From NCBI RefSeq assembly GCF_958979055.1, contig NC_084886.1, positions 2,251,001 to 2,315,000 on the forward strand: 64,000 nt of DNA, given 5' to 3'. Numbering within the stretch: position 1 is the first letter of the stretch; each line of letters begins with the position of its first letter. Source of the DNA: Alnus glutinosa. Lineage: Eukaryota > Streptophyta > Magnoliopsida > Fagales > Betulaceae. The notes below the pieces were generated by a model that was not told the origin of the DNA, searched no databases, and saw only the letters and a program-made list of their open reading frames with translations. Position numbers and translations under genes: made by a program. Positions 10,870 through 20,907 of this stretch are shown piece by piece.

Positions 10870-12860
10870 CACATATTCTTATCTTTACAGAAACAAAATC
10901 TTATTTCATTTTCTTCACTTGAATCAGAATATTCATATTGAGATGTAGTATTATTATCATCAATTTGTAATAATTCTTCAGATTTTGTATCGGATTCAGA
11001 TAATATATTCAAGAGTTGAGATTTTAATTTATCATCAATATTTAGTTCTTTAATTTTATCTTTTACTTTGCAATTATTTTTATAATGACCAGTTCGACCA
11101 CATTTATAACATACAAGTTTTTTATTATGCTTAAATTTATTTGGTTGAAAACTTTTAGATAGGGTTTATATGATTTCATTTTCTTATTACTATATTTTTT
11201 TATGCTTATGCTTAGTGGATGGAGCTATCAAAGGGGGAAAACCATATTGTTCACAAAAAGATATTAATTCTTGTTTGGCATATTTCATATCATTTTTTAA
11301 TTGATTTTTTAGTCTTAAATCATTACACAAATTTAATCCTATATGTTTTATTGCATTAATAATTTCTCCATACGTAAGACTTGTATAATCATTGTGACCA
11401 TCATTATTCAATTTTTCTCTAACCTTATGAGCAAAATATTTGGGTAATCCTCCTATAAATTTTTCTTTCCAATAAGGGGCTCTATTATCCGTTCTGATTA
11501 ATACTCTTGAAAGAAAGACATCCTTATACCATCTAAAATCGTTAAAGTATGGTATTTTAAATGTTCTAAATTATCGTATTTTAAATGTTCTAAATTATCA
11601 TAAATATTTTTCCTATATACTGATAGATTTTCTACGAAATATTTTAGTATTACAAATATTAAAGCATCTTCTACATATTAATTTGCTACTTGATGATATG
11701 ATCTATTAGCATTTTTATAAACATTTGCTAATATCATTATTTCATGTAAAATATTCAAAATTTCGTATTCTGATAAACCATTCAAAATTTTATATTTTGA
11801 TAAACTATCTATATTCCACTCATACAAAGCATCAACTGTGTAAGCAGTTCTTGTTCCTAATTCAGCTCTTATTCCTAATTCTTTTTCTTCAAATTGTATA
11901 TTTGGAGGTGTGGGTTTAGGATATCAATTACGAGTTATAGAAGTATTCGCTACATATTTTCCTTTGTAATTATTCCTAGGCATTCTTCCTGGACCATTAT
12001 AATATCCTGAAGTCATTCTATTTAGATCTAAACTTTTGAATTGAGATTGTAATTCATCAATGTAAGATTCAGTATCAGTATTTTTTGTTTCTTTATGTGA
12101 ATTTTTTATAGTTAAAATTTCTTTATTGTGATTAGAGGTCGAAGCATGATTCTTTATTTTTAAAGTATATAATCTTTTAGAAATTTCTTCTAATAATTTT
12201 GTATTGTCCTTTTTTAAAGAAAATTGTAAATTTGGAGGGGTTTCATAGGGTATAAATAAAGGTATTTCAATTTATTTTTCTTGATTTTTTATTGTCAATG
12301 TATTTATCTGATTTTCAATTCTTTCTAATTTTTCGCCAATAACCTTTATATATGTGTTTGTAAAATTATTCTGTTGTATAATATTATCCATATTTTTATT
12401 ATCATCACTAAGACTTGCTTTTTTAAGAGGAGAAGCAATTATTTATGATCCTCTATGTGAAAGGGTAATAGATTCATAAGGGGGATATTCTTCTTGAACA
12501 ATTTCATTAGTTTGTAATTTCATCCAATTATTCTTAGATCTACTGATTGTATTAACTTTGTTAATGTTAATTTTGGCATAATTATGTTCAAACCAAGAAA
12601 AGAAATATATATCTGTTCTTGTTTCATTCATATGATTATACCATCTAGTTCTTATATGATTTTGTTCTATTTGTGAAAATGTATTAAAAAACCATGTTCT
12701 CTTATCATCATATTCAGGAGACATAAATTTTTTTCGTAATTTTTCTTTATTTATTTCATAATTTCTTTTTATTTCATAATCTCTAGTTATCATCATAATT
12801 TGTGGATCTTCCATTTGAGATTGAGTTGGAGAGTTTGGATTATTCATTTCATTATAATTT
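10870..12860 (-). pseudogene. Pararetroviral coat-protein region with CCHC zinc knuckle, broken
   Basis: Read from 12860 down, this is a degraded polyprotein segment. Its longest open pieces are 12443-12847 and 11190-11411. A CX2CX4HX4C zinc knuckle is encoded at 11070-11111, followed by an acidic, serine-rich tail. Zinc knuckle plus acidic tail is typical of the nucleic-acid-binding end of plant pararetrovirus coat proteins. Several in-frame stops (one right after 12443) and at least one frameshift between 11190 and 11111 separate the pieces. The sequence stops resembling viral coding at about 10860, where the inverted plus-strand fragment begins. Confidence 0.65.
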
Positions 12861-13420
12861 CTAAGAGGATTATTTATTTCATTAATACTGGCTGCTGAGG
12901 CTACAGAATAAAAATGAGTATCTACAAATTTTCCTTTGTTAATACATTGTAAATTTGTTTCTAATTGACTTAAATTATACCTAGGAGGGGAAACATGTTT
13001 ATTTATAATTTCATTATACGAAGTTGGGACTCTTCAGCCAGAAGCTCTTGAGCATGATTTTCTATAAGGCTGAAAATTTAATCCTATAGTACCATCTTTT
13101 GTCTGAGTAATATAATCCAAATCTGTAACATTATTCTCTATTTTTAGTAATGGAACTAAATTTTCTAAAGTCCACTTATTCGGTAAGACTATATCATCCC
13201 AACTAATTTGTTTTAGTATACAAATTGTAGAATTTTGTGTATTACATTGTAATAATAAAGTTTGACCTTTTGAACTTTCTAATAATGCCTGAGGTTCTAA
13301 AGTTGTTTTCATAAGCTTATAATAAATTCTATATACAATATTCAAAGGTAAATTATCTTTCATAATACTTTCATTATCTTCATTATTTACTTGCATACAT
13401 CATTACATGATTTTCTCCAT
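12861..13420 (-). pseudogene. Movement-protein-like fragment (C-terminal part)
   Basis: The open piece 13034-13396 and its continuation to about 12861 resemble the C-terminal part of the cell-to-cell movement domain of caulimovirid polyproteins. The resemblance is from my memory of the family, with no alignment. It runs in the same direction into the coat region, as in complete viruses. The N-terminal part is missing: the protease remnant directly precedes it, in the same frame after three stop codons (13394-13427). It is a fragment, not a gene. Confidence 0.5.
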
Positions 13421-13423
13421 TTT

Positions 13424-14160
13424 TTATTTGTTTGGAAATAATATTAATTTATTGGAATATGAAAATATTTTTTTTAACATGTTAATATCTTTAGCTATAA
13501 GAGGTAGAATAAATTTGAATAAAAAAATTTTTCCCATAATTTTAGTGCTAATTCCTTCTTCTGTTTTTATAAAAGGGTCAAGTAATGTTAAAAATGGAGT
13601 TCCTAATATTATCTTAGAGGTAATATTTTTTACTAAAATAAATGTAGTTTTAAAACATATTCCATCATTACAAACATAGGCATTAGATATTTTATACTTT
13701 ACATTTAATCTTGCTCCACTAACCTGATGCAATTTTTCAGTTGTCTTTTCATAATATTTTGTGGGTATAATTCATTCTTGGATACAATTTATATCTGCTC
13801 CTGAATCTATTAAAGCAACAGTTGATATTTGAAATTCATCATTAATTATTAATGTTACTTCAACACATTATTTTTGAAAAATTATCTTATCAATAAGATT
13901 AATGAATAAATCATTATCTTCAAAATTTTGTTTAGCTTTATTATTATTTTTAATTTCTTTGATTTTAATTTCACTATCATTCTGCAAGGTTTTATTTGTT
14001 TGTTGTGTTTCTATTTTTAGTGTTATAATCTCTTATACTAATTGTTCATTAGAAATATTAAAATTAAGTTTTAATTCTTTTATTTCTTGTTTTATATTAC
14101 TTATTTTTAATTGTAAATCTTGTATTGTAATAGGACATTCTTTTTTTTTTTAAAAAAAAA
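13424..14160 (-). pseudogene. Retropepsin-type aspartic protease remnant
   Basis: An active-site motif DSGAD is encoded at 13793-13807. An ILG-type motif about 70 codons further on (in the open piece 13424-13732) fits the second retropepsin signature. Upstream codons (14150-13900) encode a Q/N/K-rich stretch with coiled-coil character. In-frame stops occur upstream of and just after the active site (TGA at 13772-13774). The usual continuation into reverse transcriptase is absent: the frame runs into the movement-protein fragment instead. Confidence 0.7.
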
Positions 14161-14261
14161 TCTATTAGAAACATCAATAAAATTATAATTTATGCCATTA
14201 GTAATAATTTTTTTTTTTTGACTAATTTATGATAAATATTTTATTTTTATTTCTGAATCTT

Positions 14262-14266
<5 letters not shown>

Positions 14267-14294
<28 letters not shown>
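14267..14294. repeat. TA microsatellite at the right edge of the viral insert
   Basis: TA units separate the last virus-like sequence from sequence resembling the direct-repeat block. AT dinucleotide tracts are frequent junctions of integrated plant pararetroviruses, so this may mark the breakpoint. Confidence 0.7.
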
Positions 14295-14298
<4 letters not shown>

Positions 14299-14394
14299 CT
14301 TGCCAAGACTTGCATAGAATTGTTTTTTTTGTAAACAAAAGAGAATAGTGGGAAGAAGGCTTTCTTGTTTTTTAGCTACCGCCTACGAAGAACT

Positions 14395-15873
14395 TTCTTG
14401 TTTGGTTTGGTCAATTAATTGAGGGTTTTTGAGTAAATTTATGAGTGATATTATTATTGTGCTATTCACACAGCAAATATCATCCTTACTCGTCCCATCC
14501 CATCTCACAACACAGTCTTATCGCGCGCTTAGATACATGCATATCCCCTTGGGAAATTAAGCAGTTATTACTGTAAACGAAGGAGATCGGAACAGAATAG
14601 CTATTCATGCCCTTTACGTTGGTGATAACACATATATTTTAATTAGAATCAAATCAAAATTATTAAAAACCTCTCATATTATTTTTTTTAAAAAAAAATA
14701 AAAAATAAAAATTGGGTGGCCGACCACCCCTGATTGGCACATGCCACCCCAAAATGCTCCGGGGTAGTCAGCCAACCACAAATGTAATGTAGATAAGGTG
14801 TTTTTTTTTTTTGTTAAAAAAATGTAATCTATTCCTAAAAGAATAGTTATTCCTCTCATTTTTTAGAGGAATACCTATTCATCTTCGTAAAGGAATAATT
14901 ATTCTAATGAGAATATATAACCATTCCAAAGAATAGATCTCTACCAAACAAGGGTTGTTGAATAATCATTCAATTCCAGTGGTCTATTTTACGAACCAAA
15001 CGAGGCAGTCATTCTAGTGAAATGGATATTTTCAAGAATAAAAAGCTAACCAAACATCATACTAGTATCTGTTAAACATTTCATAAATCAAGTTTGAATG
15101 GAAGAGATTTCTGAATGTATATGTGATATTGTTTTGTTAGAACAATCTGCTATATTTCTCTGATTAATTTATAAGAGTGTTAGTGCATTATTAAAAAAAA
15201 GAAAAAGAAAAAAAAAGTAATAGTTATTCTATAAAAATAACTATTTTTTTCATGATCTAATATTTGGTATACCGTGCATGTTTGAAGTAGAAATAGCTCA
15301 CAAATATTTGTTAACGCAGTATAACCCTATAGTAATTAGGTGTGGGCCATGCCGGCCTGCATTTCCTGAAAATTTCAGAACCTCCGTTTCTTATTTTCTA
15401 GCTATATGACGATTTTGATAAGATTAGTGCTACTTATCATATAAATATTTTATAAATATCTTACGAACCTGACGTGACAAAGTCAAGTAGTATTTGAGTC
15501 AGATTTTGCTTCTAATTTCCAAGTTCCTTTTTCTTGGCAGCAAGAAAGTTTTGACAGCCGTGACAATGGAGATCAGTTATGTAGTATCATCCTCACACAT
15601 TTATCATGCACGGAGTCTAGTTGCTTAGAGTTTTTAAGATACATATCCCCTTGCCAAGACTTGCGCAGAATAGTTTTTTTGTAAACAAAAGAGAATAGTA
15701 GTGTGATGTGTGAAGAAGGCTACCGCCTACGAAGAACCTACTAGTTTGGTTTGTCTTGGTCAATTTAGGGTTCTTGAGTAAATTTGGAAGTATTTCTCAT
15801 TTTAAATAACAGTCATTAATTCTAGTGATATAGATATTGTCAAGAATAAAAAGCTAACCAAACAACATAATAG

Positions 15874-15916
<43 letters not shown>

Positions 15917-17065
15917 AAATGTGCTCTTATCAGTGTTTGAAGTAGAGATAGCTTTCAAATATTTGAATTTTATCTCCTTGTTAATGCAATATAACTCTGT
16001 AGTTAGTTGTGGGTACGAAATTTTTTTCTTTGTTATATATTTTAGTAAAACTATGGATGAAAATGAGGATACTGTTATTAGCAATATCCATACTCGCATT
16101 CGCAAAATGTAGTTATCACTTTTAGATATCTGCATCCGCATTATATGATTACTATACGCATCCACGAGGTTATTGCGGTTATTATCCGCATATGAGGTAA
16201 TTGACGTTTTAAATTACTATTTAAATCTATATATAAGATTAAATAATGCAACTATATGAAAGCCTAAATAAATTAATATTTAACTTGTTACACAATTCGT
16301 GATTATCAGTCATAAATAGTCATTGGCTCATAGAGTAATTGGAATTTGGATTACCAAAAAAAAGAAAATAAAATAAAAAAATGCAATGAGGTATGATTTT
16401 GGGATGATAGTGAAAAAAAACCTAAAGTCCTAAACTTATCAAATTCAAAACGACGTCGTTTAAGTGAATTTAATTATATATAAAGGGAATGCGGATATTA
16501 GTTTTTCGCATTCCATAGATACGAATAGGAGATGCAGACAGTTATTATCCGCCCATATTTTCACTCATAGTTTAAACAGAGAGATTTTAGTTGAAGTTGA
16601 TTGGTGACCTAAACTAATTCTCAAATATCCTCTTATCATATCTAGAAAAATGATTAAATTACTGAAAATTTAAGCTCATTCTTATTTTATTTTTATTTTT
16701 ATAAAAAAAAAAAAAGAAAAAAAAGAAAAAGACAAAGAAAAGTAGATAGGGATGCTGCACCTGGAGTCCCATGTGACAATCATTACATATGTGTGGCTCA
16801 TTTGATAGAGTGGAATCGGCATAATGGATCATGACAAGCTTTTATAAAGATGGTTGAATTTTTTTTATTTTTTTTTAGATTAAAGATGGTTTAATTGCTT
16901 TCAAAGTTCCCGTTTCTTTGGAGTACATGAATGCTTCATGAGGCCTAGAAGAGGTCACGTGTCTTTTGATTATGCTTTATGAAACTTGATTTTTTTTTTT
17001 AAAAAAAAAAAAATAATAAGGGCAGGCGATTCATTTTTGGGTAAGCATAAAATGCCGGACATAAT
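14395..17065. repeat. Large direct repeat, copy B (right of the pararetrovirus)
   Basis: Partner of 5836-9465, same orientation. It lacks the solo LTR and the palindromic MITE of copy A and so shows the empty sites. It keeps the hAT-type MITE (16052-16569) and carries its own TA array at about 15876-15914. Homology fades after the GCATAAAATG shared at about 9445 and 17046. Sequence at 14297-14395 resembles internal modules of the block (such as 15647-15740), so the left edge is blurred. Confidence 0.85.
16052..16569. mobile_element. hAT-type MITE, copy B
   Basis: Inverted ends TATGGATGAAAAT and ATTTTCACTCATA, with subterminal GCATCCGC-like clusters. Flanked on the right by GTTTAAAC (16570-16577) and on the left by AGTAAAAC (16044-16051), a decayed 8-bp target-site duplication. 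It matches 8422-8989, so the insertion predates the large duplication. Confidence 0.7.
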
Positions 17066-18605
17066 TTTTGGGTCGAAAAAAGTTCTTTCAATCTAGTTTA
17101 GAAAAAATTTATGTCTTGAAAGGAATCCTTGAGTGCACATGCAATTACATATTACTCTCACAATTTTAAAATGTTTAAATTGGCTGCTTAAGTTTTTTGC
17201 AATTTTTAATTGGGTCATTTCGCGTATTTTTTTTCCAATTAAATGACATTCGTTAAGTCATATTAGCACTTTTTGTCGCAATCATATTAAATTAATAATT
17301 ATATATTTTATTAAAAAAATTATAAGAAAAATTAAAATCTAAAATAGCAGAAAAATTAAAATCCCAAACATTAAAATTAAAATAAAATAATAATAATAAA
17401 GGTAGACAACAACCCTCACCTCTAGGTGGCTAGTTGCACAACCACCTCATTTGCTGGGTATGATTGCCTGGCTGCTTGGAGGTGGCCCGCGAGCCACTCA
17501 ATTTGTTTTGAGTGATTGTACCTTTTTGTTTTCATTTTTTTTTTAAATTATATTTTTAATAAAATAAAATAGTTATTAGTTTAATATGATGTGACAAAAA
17601 AAAAAAGAAAAAAATACTAACATGGCGGATTGGAATCTCATGCAATATCTTTACCTTTTTATTTTTTTTTATTTTTTATTTTATTTTGACATGATAGCTT
17701 GACGGTGGTTTGGTCATCCATTCCAGTCGAATTTGGAGATAACCACCTAGGTTGAACCACTTAAGTGAATGATTCCGCCGTCAAACACATCCAAAAATTA
17801 TCCTAACAACTTTTTTTATTTTGGCTTTATTGTCGCGACTGAAATAAATGACTCACAAAAAGACAAAAAAGAAAAAAAAGTATCGTATCCCATGAGATAA
17901 TCCTTTGGGGCTTTCTAGAAAGAAATAGCCAATTGCAAATGAAAACTTACACAAACTGTCAAGTTGCAACCGTAGGCAACCCCAACACCCAGTCTCATAA
18001 ACAGAAAGTATCACGTACAGCCTGTGTATACACAAGCACCCGTGGTCATCTGCCACGTAAGCGTCCTGGCTTTTCTTACTACACGCACGTGTCATCAACA
18101 CATCTACTATAAAAGAAAAATTAAAAAATCAAAGGAAAGCCGGCCCCACTTTCTTACCGTTAAAGGCGCAATTTAAAATGTTACCGTTGGCCTCGAGACG
18201 GAACCAAATTGTTTTTTTTTTTTTCTTTAAAAAAAAAAGAGAAGAAAAACTAGCCGTTGCCCCAACTTTCCTTCCACTGCCTCGAAAGGATAATCTATTT
18301 CTGCAGCCTCGTTATTCAGCATCCTAACCCTAATCTTTTGGCAACTTTTTCGATCCAACCCATTTTGATTCTTCTTTGATTGAACAAAACCCTCCTCTTT
18401 GATCCAAGAATTAATAGAACTTTCACCCATTTTTTGAGCTTTTGACGATAGAACAAAACCCTTCCCTTATCCTAGAAATAGAACTTACACCATTTTATTT
18501 TCTCCATCAAATTGGGAAAAGAAACCCATAATCTGTGCGTTTGATCTTTGTTTCAACAAATCTTGATTTTTCTTTGCCAAAAGATTTATACCCAAAAAGG
18601 TGGTT
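17066..18605. other. Intergenic region and promoter/5' UTR of MAD2
   Basis: Contains a foldback element (17253-17630). The stretch 18050-18605 leads into the MAD2 start codon and is likely promoter and 5' UTR. No coding sequence recognised. Confidence 0.6.
17253..17630. mobile_element. Foldback element with long imperfect arms
   Basis: A left arm at about 17257-17315 (TAGCACTTTTTGTC, then CATATTAAATTAATAA) pairs with a right arm at about 17555-17625 (TTAGTTTAATATGATGTGAC and a following A-rich stretch). The interior is richer in GC and carries GTGGC-type motifs. No coding potential; MITE-like. Confidence 0.5.
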
Positions 18606-20099
18606 ATGGCTTCAAGAACAGTCGCTAAAGATATTATCACCCTTCGTGGTTCAGCGGCAATTGTCAGCGAGTTTTTTGGTAAGTTTTGGTATCCTCTCTT
18701 TTTCAATTTAGTTTTCCATTTTCTTTGTTGGGTTTTGGGGTTTACTAGAAATCTTGGCTGATCTTTGTATTTCTTTGCAATCCCTCTTTCAGGGTATGCT
18801 GCAAACAGGTAACAGAATTTGATTTTAATTTTAATTTCTTTGTTTTTTCTTTTGTTTTTGTATTTTTGAAATGTATATGTTGGATTTTGAAGAATTGATA
18901 TTGATTTGAAAACTGTTTAGTATTCTCTACAATCGCGGAGTTTATCCGGAAGAGAGTTTTGTGAAGGTGAAAAAATATGGGCTTCCGATGTTGCTTACTC
19001 AGGATGAAGGTGTCAAATCCTTCATTGCCAACTTAAACGCTCAGCTTTCGGGTAAATTATGCCTTTTAGACTAAGCATTTTGTATTCTGTTTGGATGCTA
19101 TGAAACTGTAGGAAAAGAAAAGAAAAGAAAAAATCAGGAGAAACAAGAAATCATAGGATTCAAACTTTGTTTGGTTTTATGTGTTTTGTTTATTCTGGGT
19201 CACTGAAACATCGTGCAACATTTGACATCCGAGAAAAAAAGAGACACATTTCTTGCATTTGAACCTAGAACTATTTGGCCTTACTGACTTCTGTTTTTCT
19301 TCTCTTCCGATTTCTGAGCATCCATGTTTAATAATGCTTTTGTACAATGTCTATGACTGAAATGTATGGTTTTCCTTGTAAAGAATGGCTAGAAGCTGGA
19401 AAATTACAGAGGATTGTTCTTGTAATAATGAGTAAGGCTTCCAATGAGGTCCTAGAAAGGTGGAACTTCAGCATTGAGACCGATAGTGAAGTCGTCGAGA
19501 CGGGGTAATTTAACCAAATTTTGATTTTATGTTGTTCTTGTCACTGACTGCTATAATAAAGGTGGGATAGAATTCATTTGCGTTTTATTTGTTCTGGTTT
19601 CAGCGTCTCAAGGGAGAAGAGTGACAAGGCAATCATGAGAGAGATTCAAGCTATCATGCGGCAGATTGCTTCAAGCATTACCTATTTGCCATGCCTAGAC
19701 GAACCCTGTAAAGAATTGTTCTTTATCCCCCATGATTTTCTATTATTCTTGGTGATTGTTCTTCTAATCAAAATATCCCTTTGGGTTTGCCTACTTCATT
19801 CCAGGTGTTTTTGATGTGTTGGCATATACTGATAAAGATGTTGCAGTCCCATTCACTTGGATTGAGAGTGACCCCAAACTTATAGCTAATCCACAAATGG
19901 TCAAATTGCATTCCTTTGATACCAAGGTGTGAGTCTGCAATTTAATTTTTTTGATTCGATTGAATTGATAAAATCAGATTGGCTATATAATATATATATA
20001 TATATATATAGTTAAATATGGTTGGTTGCTGGGTTTATGCAGATTCACAAGGTTGACACTCTTGTTTCGTACAAGAACGATGAATGGGACGAGCAGTAG
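18606..20099 (+). CDS. MAD2: MAD2, mitotic spindle assembly checkpoint protein
   Basis: MAD2 is the HORMA-domain protein that, in its closed form, binds CDC20 and holds back the anaphase-promoting complex until kinetochores are attached. Seven exons: 18606-18678, 18793-18808, 18921-19051, 19384-19504, 19604-19707, 19805-19926 and 20043-20099. They total 624 nt, or 207 residues, the normal plant length. The start reads MASRTVAKDIITLRGSAA and the C-terminal safety-belt region ends in VDTLVSYKNDEWDEQ. Conserved stretches include ESFVKVKKYGLPML and SDKAIMREIQAIMRQ. Exon 2 is only 16 nt, but skipping it would break the frame. A TA microsatellite (about 19986-20009) lies in the last intron. It converges on the trihelix gene downstream. 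All introns are GT-AG. Confidence 0.97.
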
Positions 20100-20907
20100 A
20101 GGGGGAGGGAGGGAGCAGTCATTCATTCACTCACCACTCGTTTCTGTTCTGTTCTATTTTGTGGTTCCTGCTTGGCTTGAGTGTATGTTGTGTGAATCTT
20201 TTATTCACATTTTGTAGAAAAATGTCCATGTGTGTGGCCGTGTAAACATGGACTAAAGAAGACTCGTTTGTCGCACCATTGATGATATTCAGTTTTTGAA
20301 TCGTGTTTGTAGTAAGGGAACTTCAACTGTCTTTGGTATGAGAGAGACTCATCGTCAGTGTTGGCAACAAGCGCCATACATCCAAGTGCTGTTGTGAAAC
20401 ATGAGTTCATTTTCATTTTCCCTGGACATTTTTTTATTTTTCAATGCAAAATGCAGTTAAAAACTATTTGCTGAGGATGGCATGCTTTAACAATCTATTG
20501 CATCGTTTCATTACCACTCGGACTGAATTTTCCTCCAAATCTCAATGCTATATAGGGCACATCCAGCCACCAAGGATACTGTTAAAAAGAACTTGGAATT
20601 GCTTTGTTGTCACTGGGAATACACATATTTACAGACATGAAAGGTCCAGGCTACTATGTGAAGAGATATGAATTTGGGCACAACTGAGCAACATGGGGTT
20701 CCTAATCAGTTGTGGCAATTGCATCAAGAAACCGAATGACAAAGTTCCTCTCCACTGGTAAGTAAGCATTTTAAGCAAATAAACTGGAGAACAGCAATAT
20801 GCACAATTGAGCGAGGATCGTTCAGAACCAGTTTGGCACTTATATCAAGATGGAAACAGAATAAAACGAAGTCTTTCCATGTTGATGAAGATGTACCTGC
20901 TGCCTTT
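20100..20907. other. Convergent spacer: 3' UTRs of MAD2 and the trihelix gene
   Basis: About 800 bp between two converging genes. No further coding sequence; short open frames here are incidental. Confidence 0.7.

Larger units (their letters stand above)
9466..14230. mobile_element. Endogenous pararetrovirus (Caulimoviridae), rearranged and decayed
   Basis: Between the two direct repeats lies AT-rich viral-type sequence. On the minus strand, read from high to low coordinates, come an aspartic protease region (about 14160-13424), part of a movement-protein-like region (13420-12861) and a coat-protein region ending in a CCHC zinc knuckle (12860-10870). On the plus strand lie a separate reading frame (9535-10173) and a promoter-like intergenic region (10265-10760). 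Frames are interrupted by stops and shifts throughout. I see no reverse transcriptase or RNase H core. The usual order in this family is movement protein, coat, protease, RT and RNase H, so the order here is permuted and one piece is inverted. It is a non-functional fossil. Confidence 0.75.

Noticed and set aside
13407-14153. Plus-strand open frames of 83-90 codons
   Set aside because: They are antisense shadows of the AT-rich viral minus-strand coding remains.
5836-17065. Interpretation of the direct repeats as LTRs of one giant element
   Set aside because: The blocks lack TG...CA ends, a primer-binding site and a polypurine tract, contain older MITEs, and enclose a pararetrovirus, which has no LTRs.
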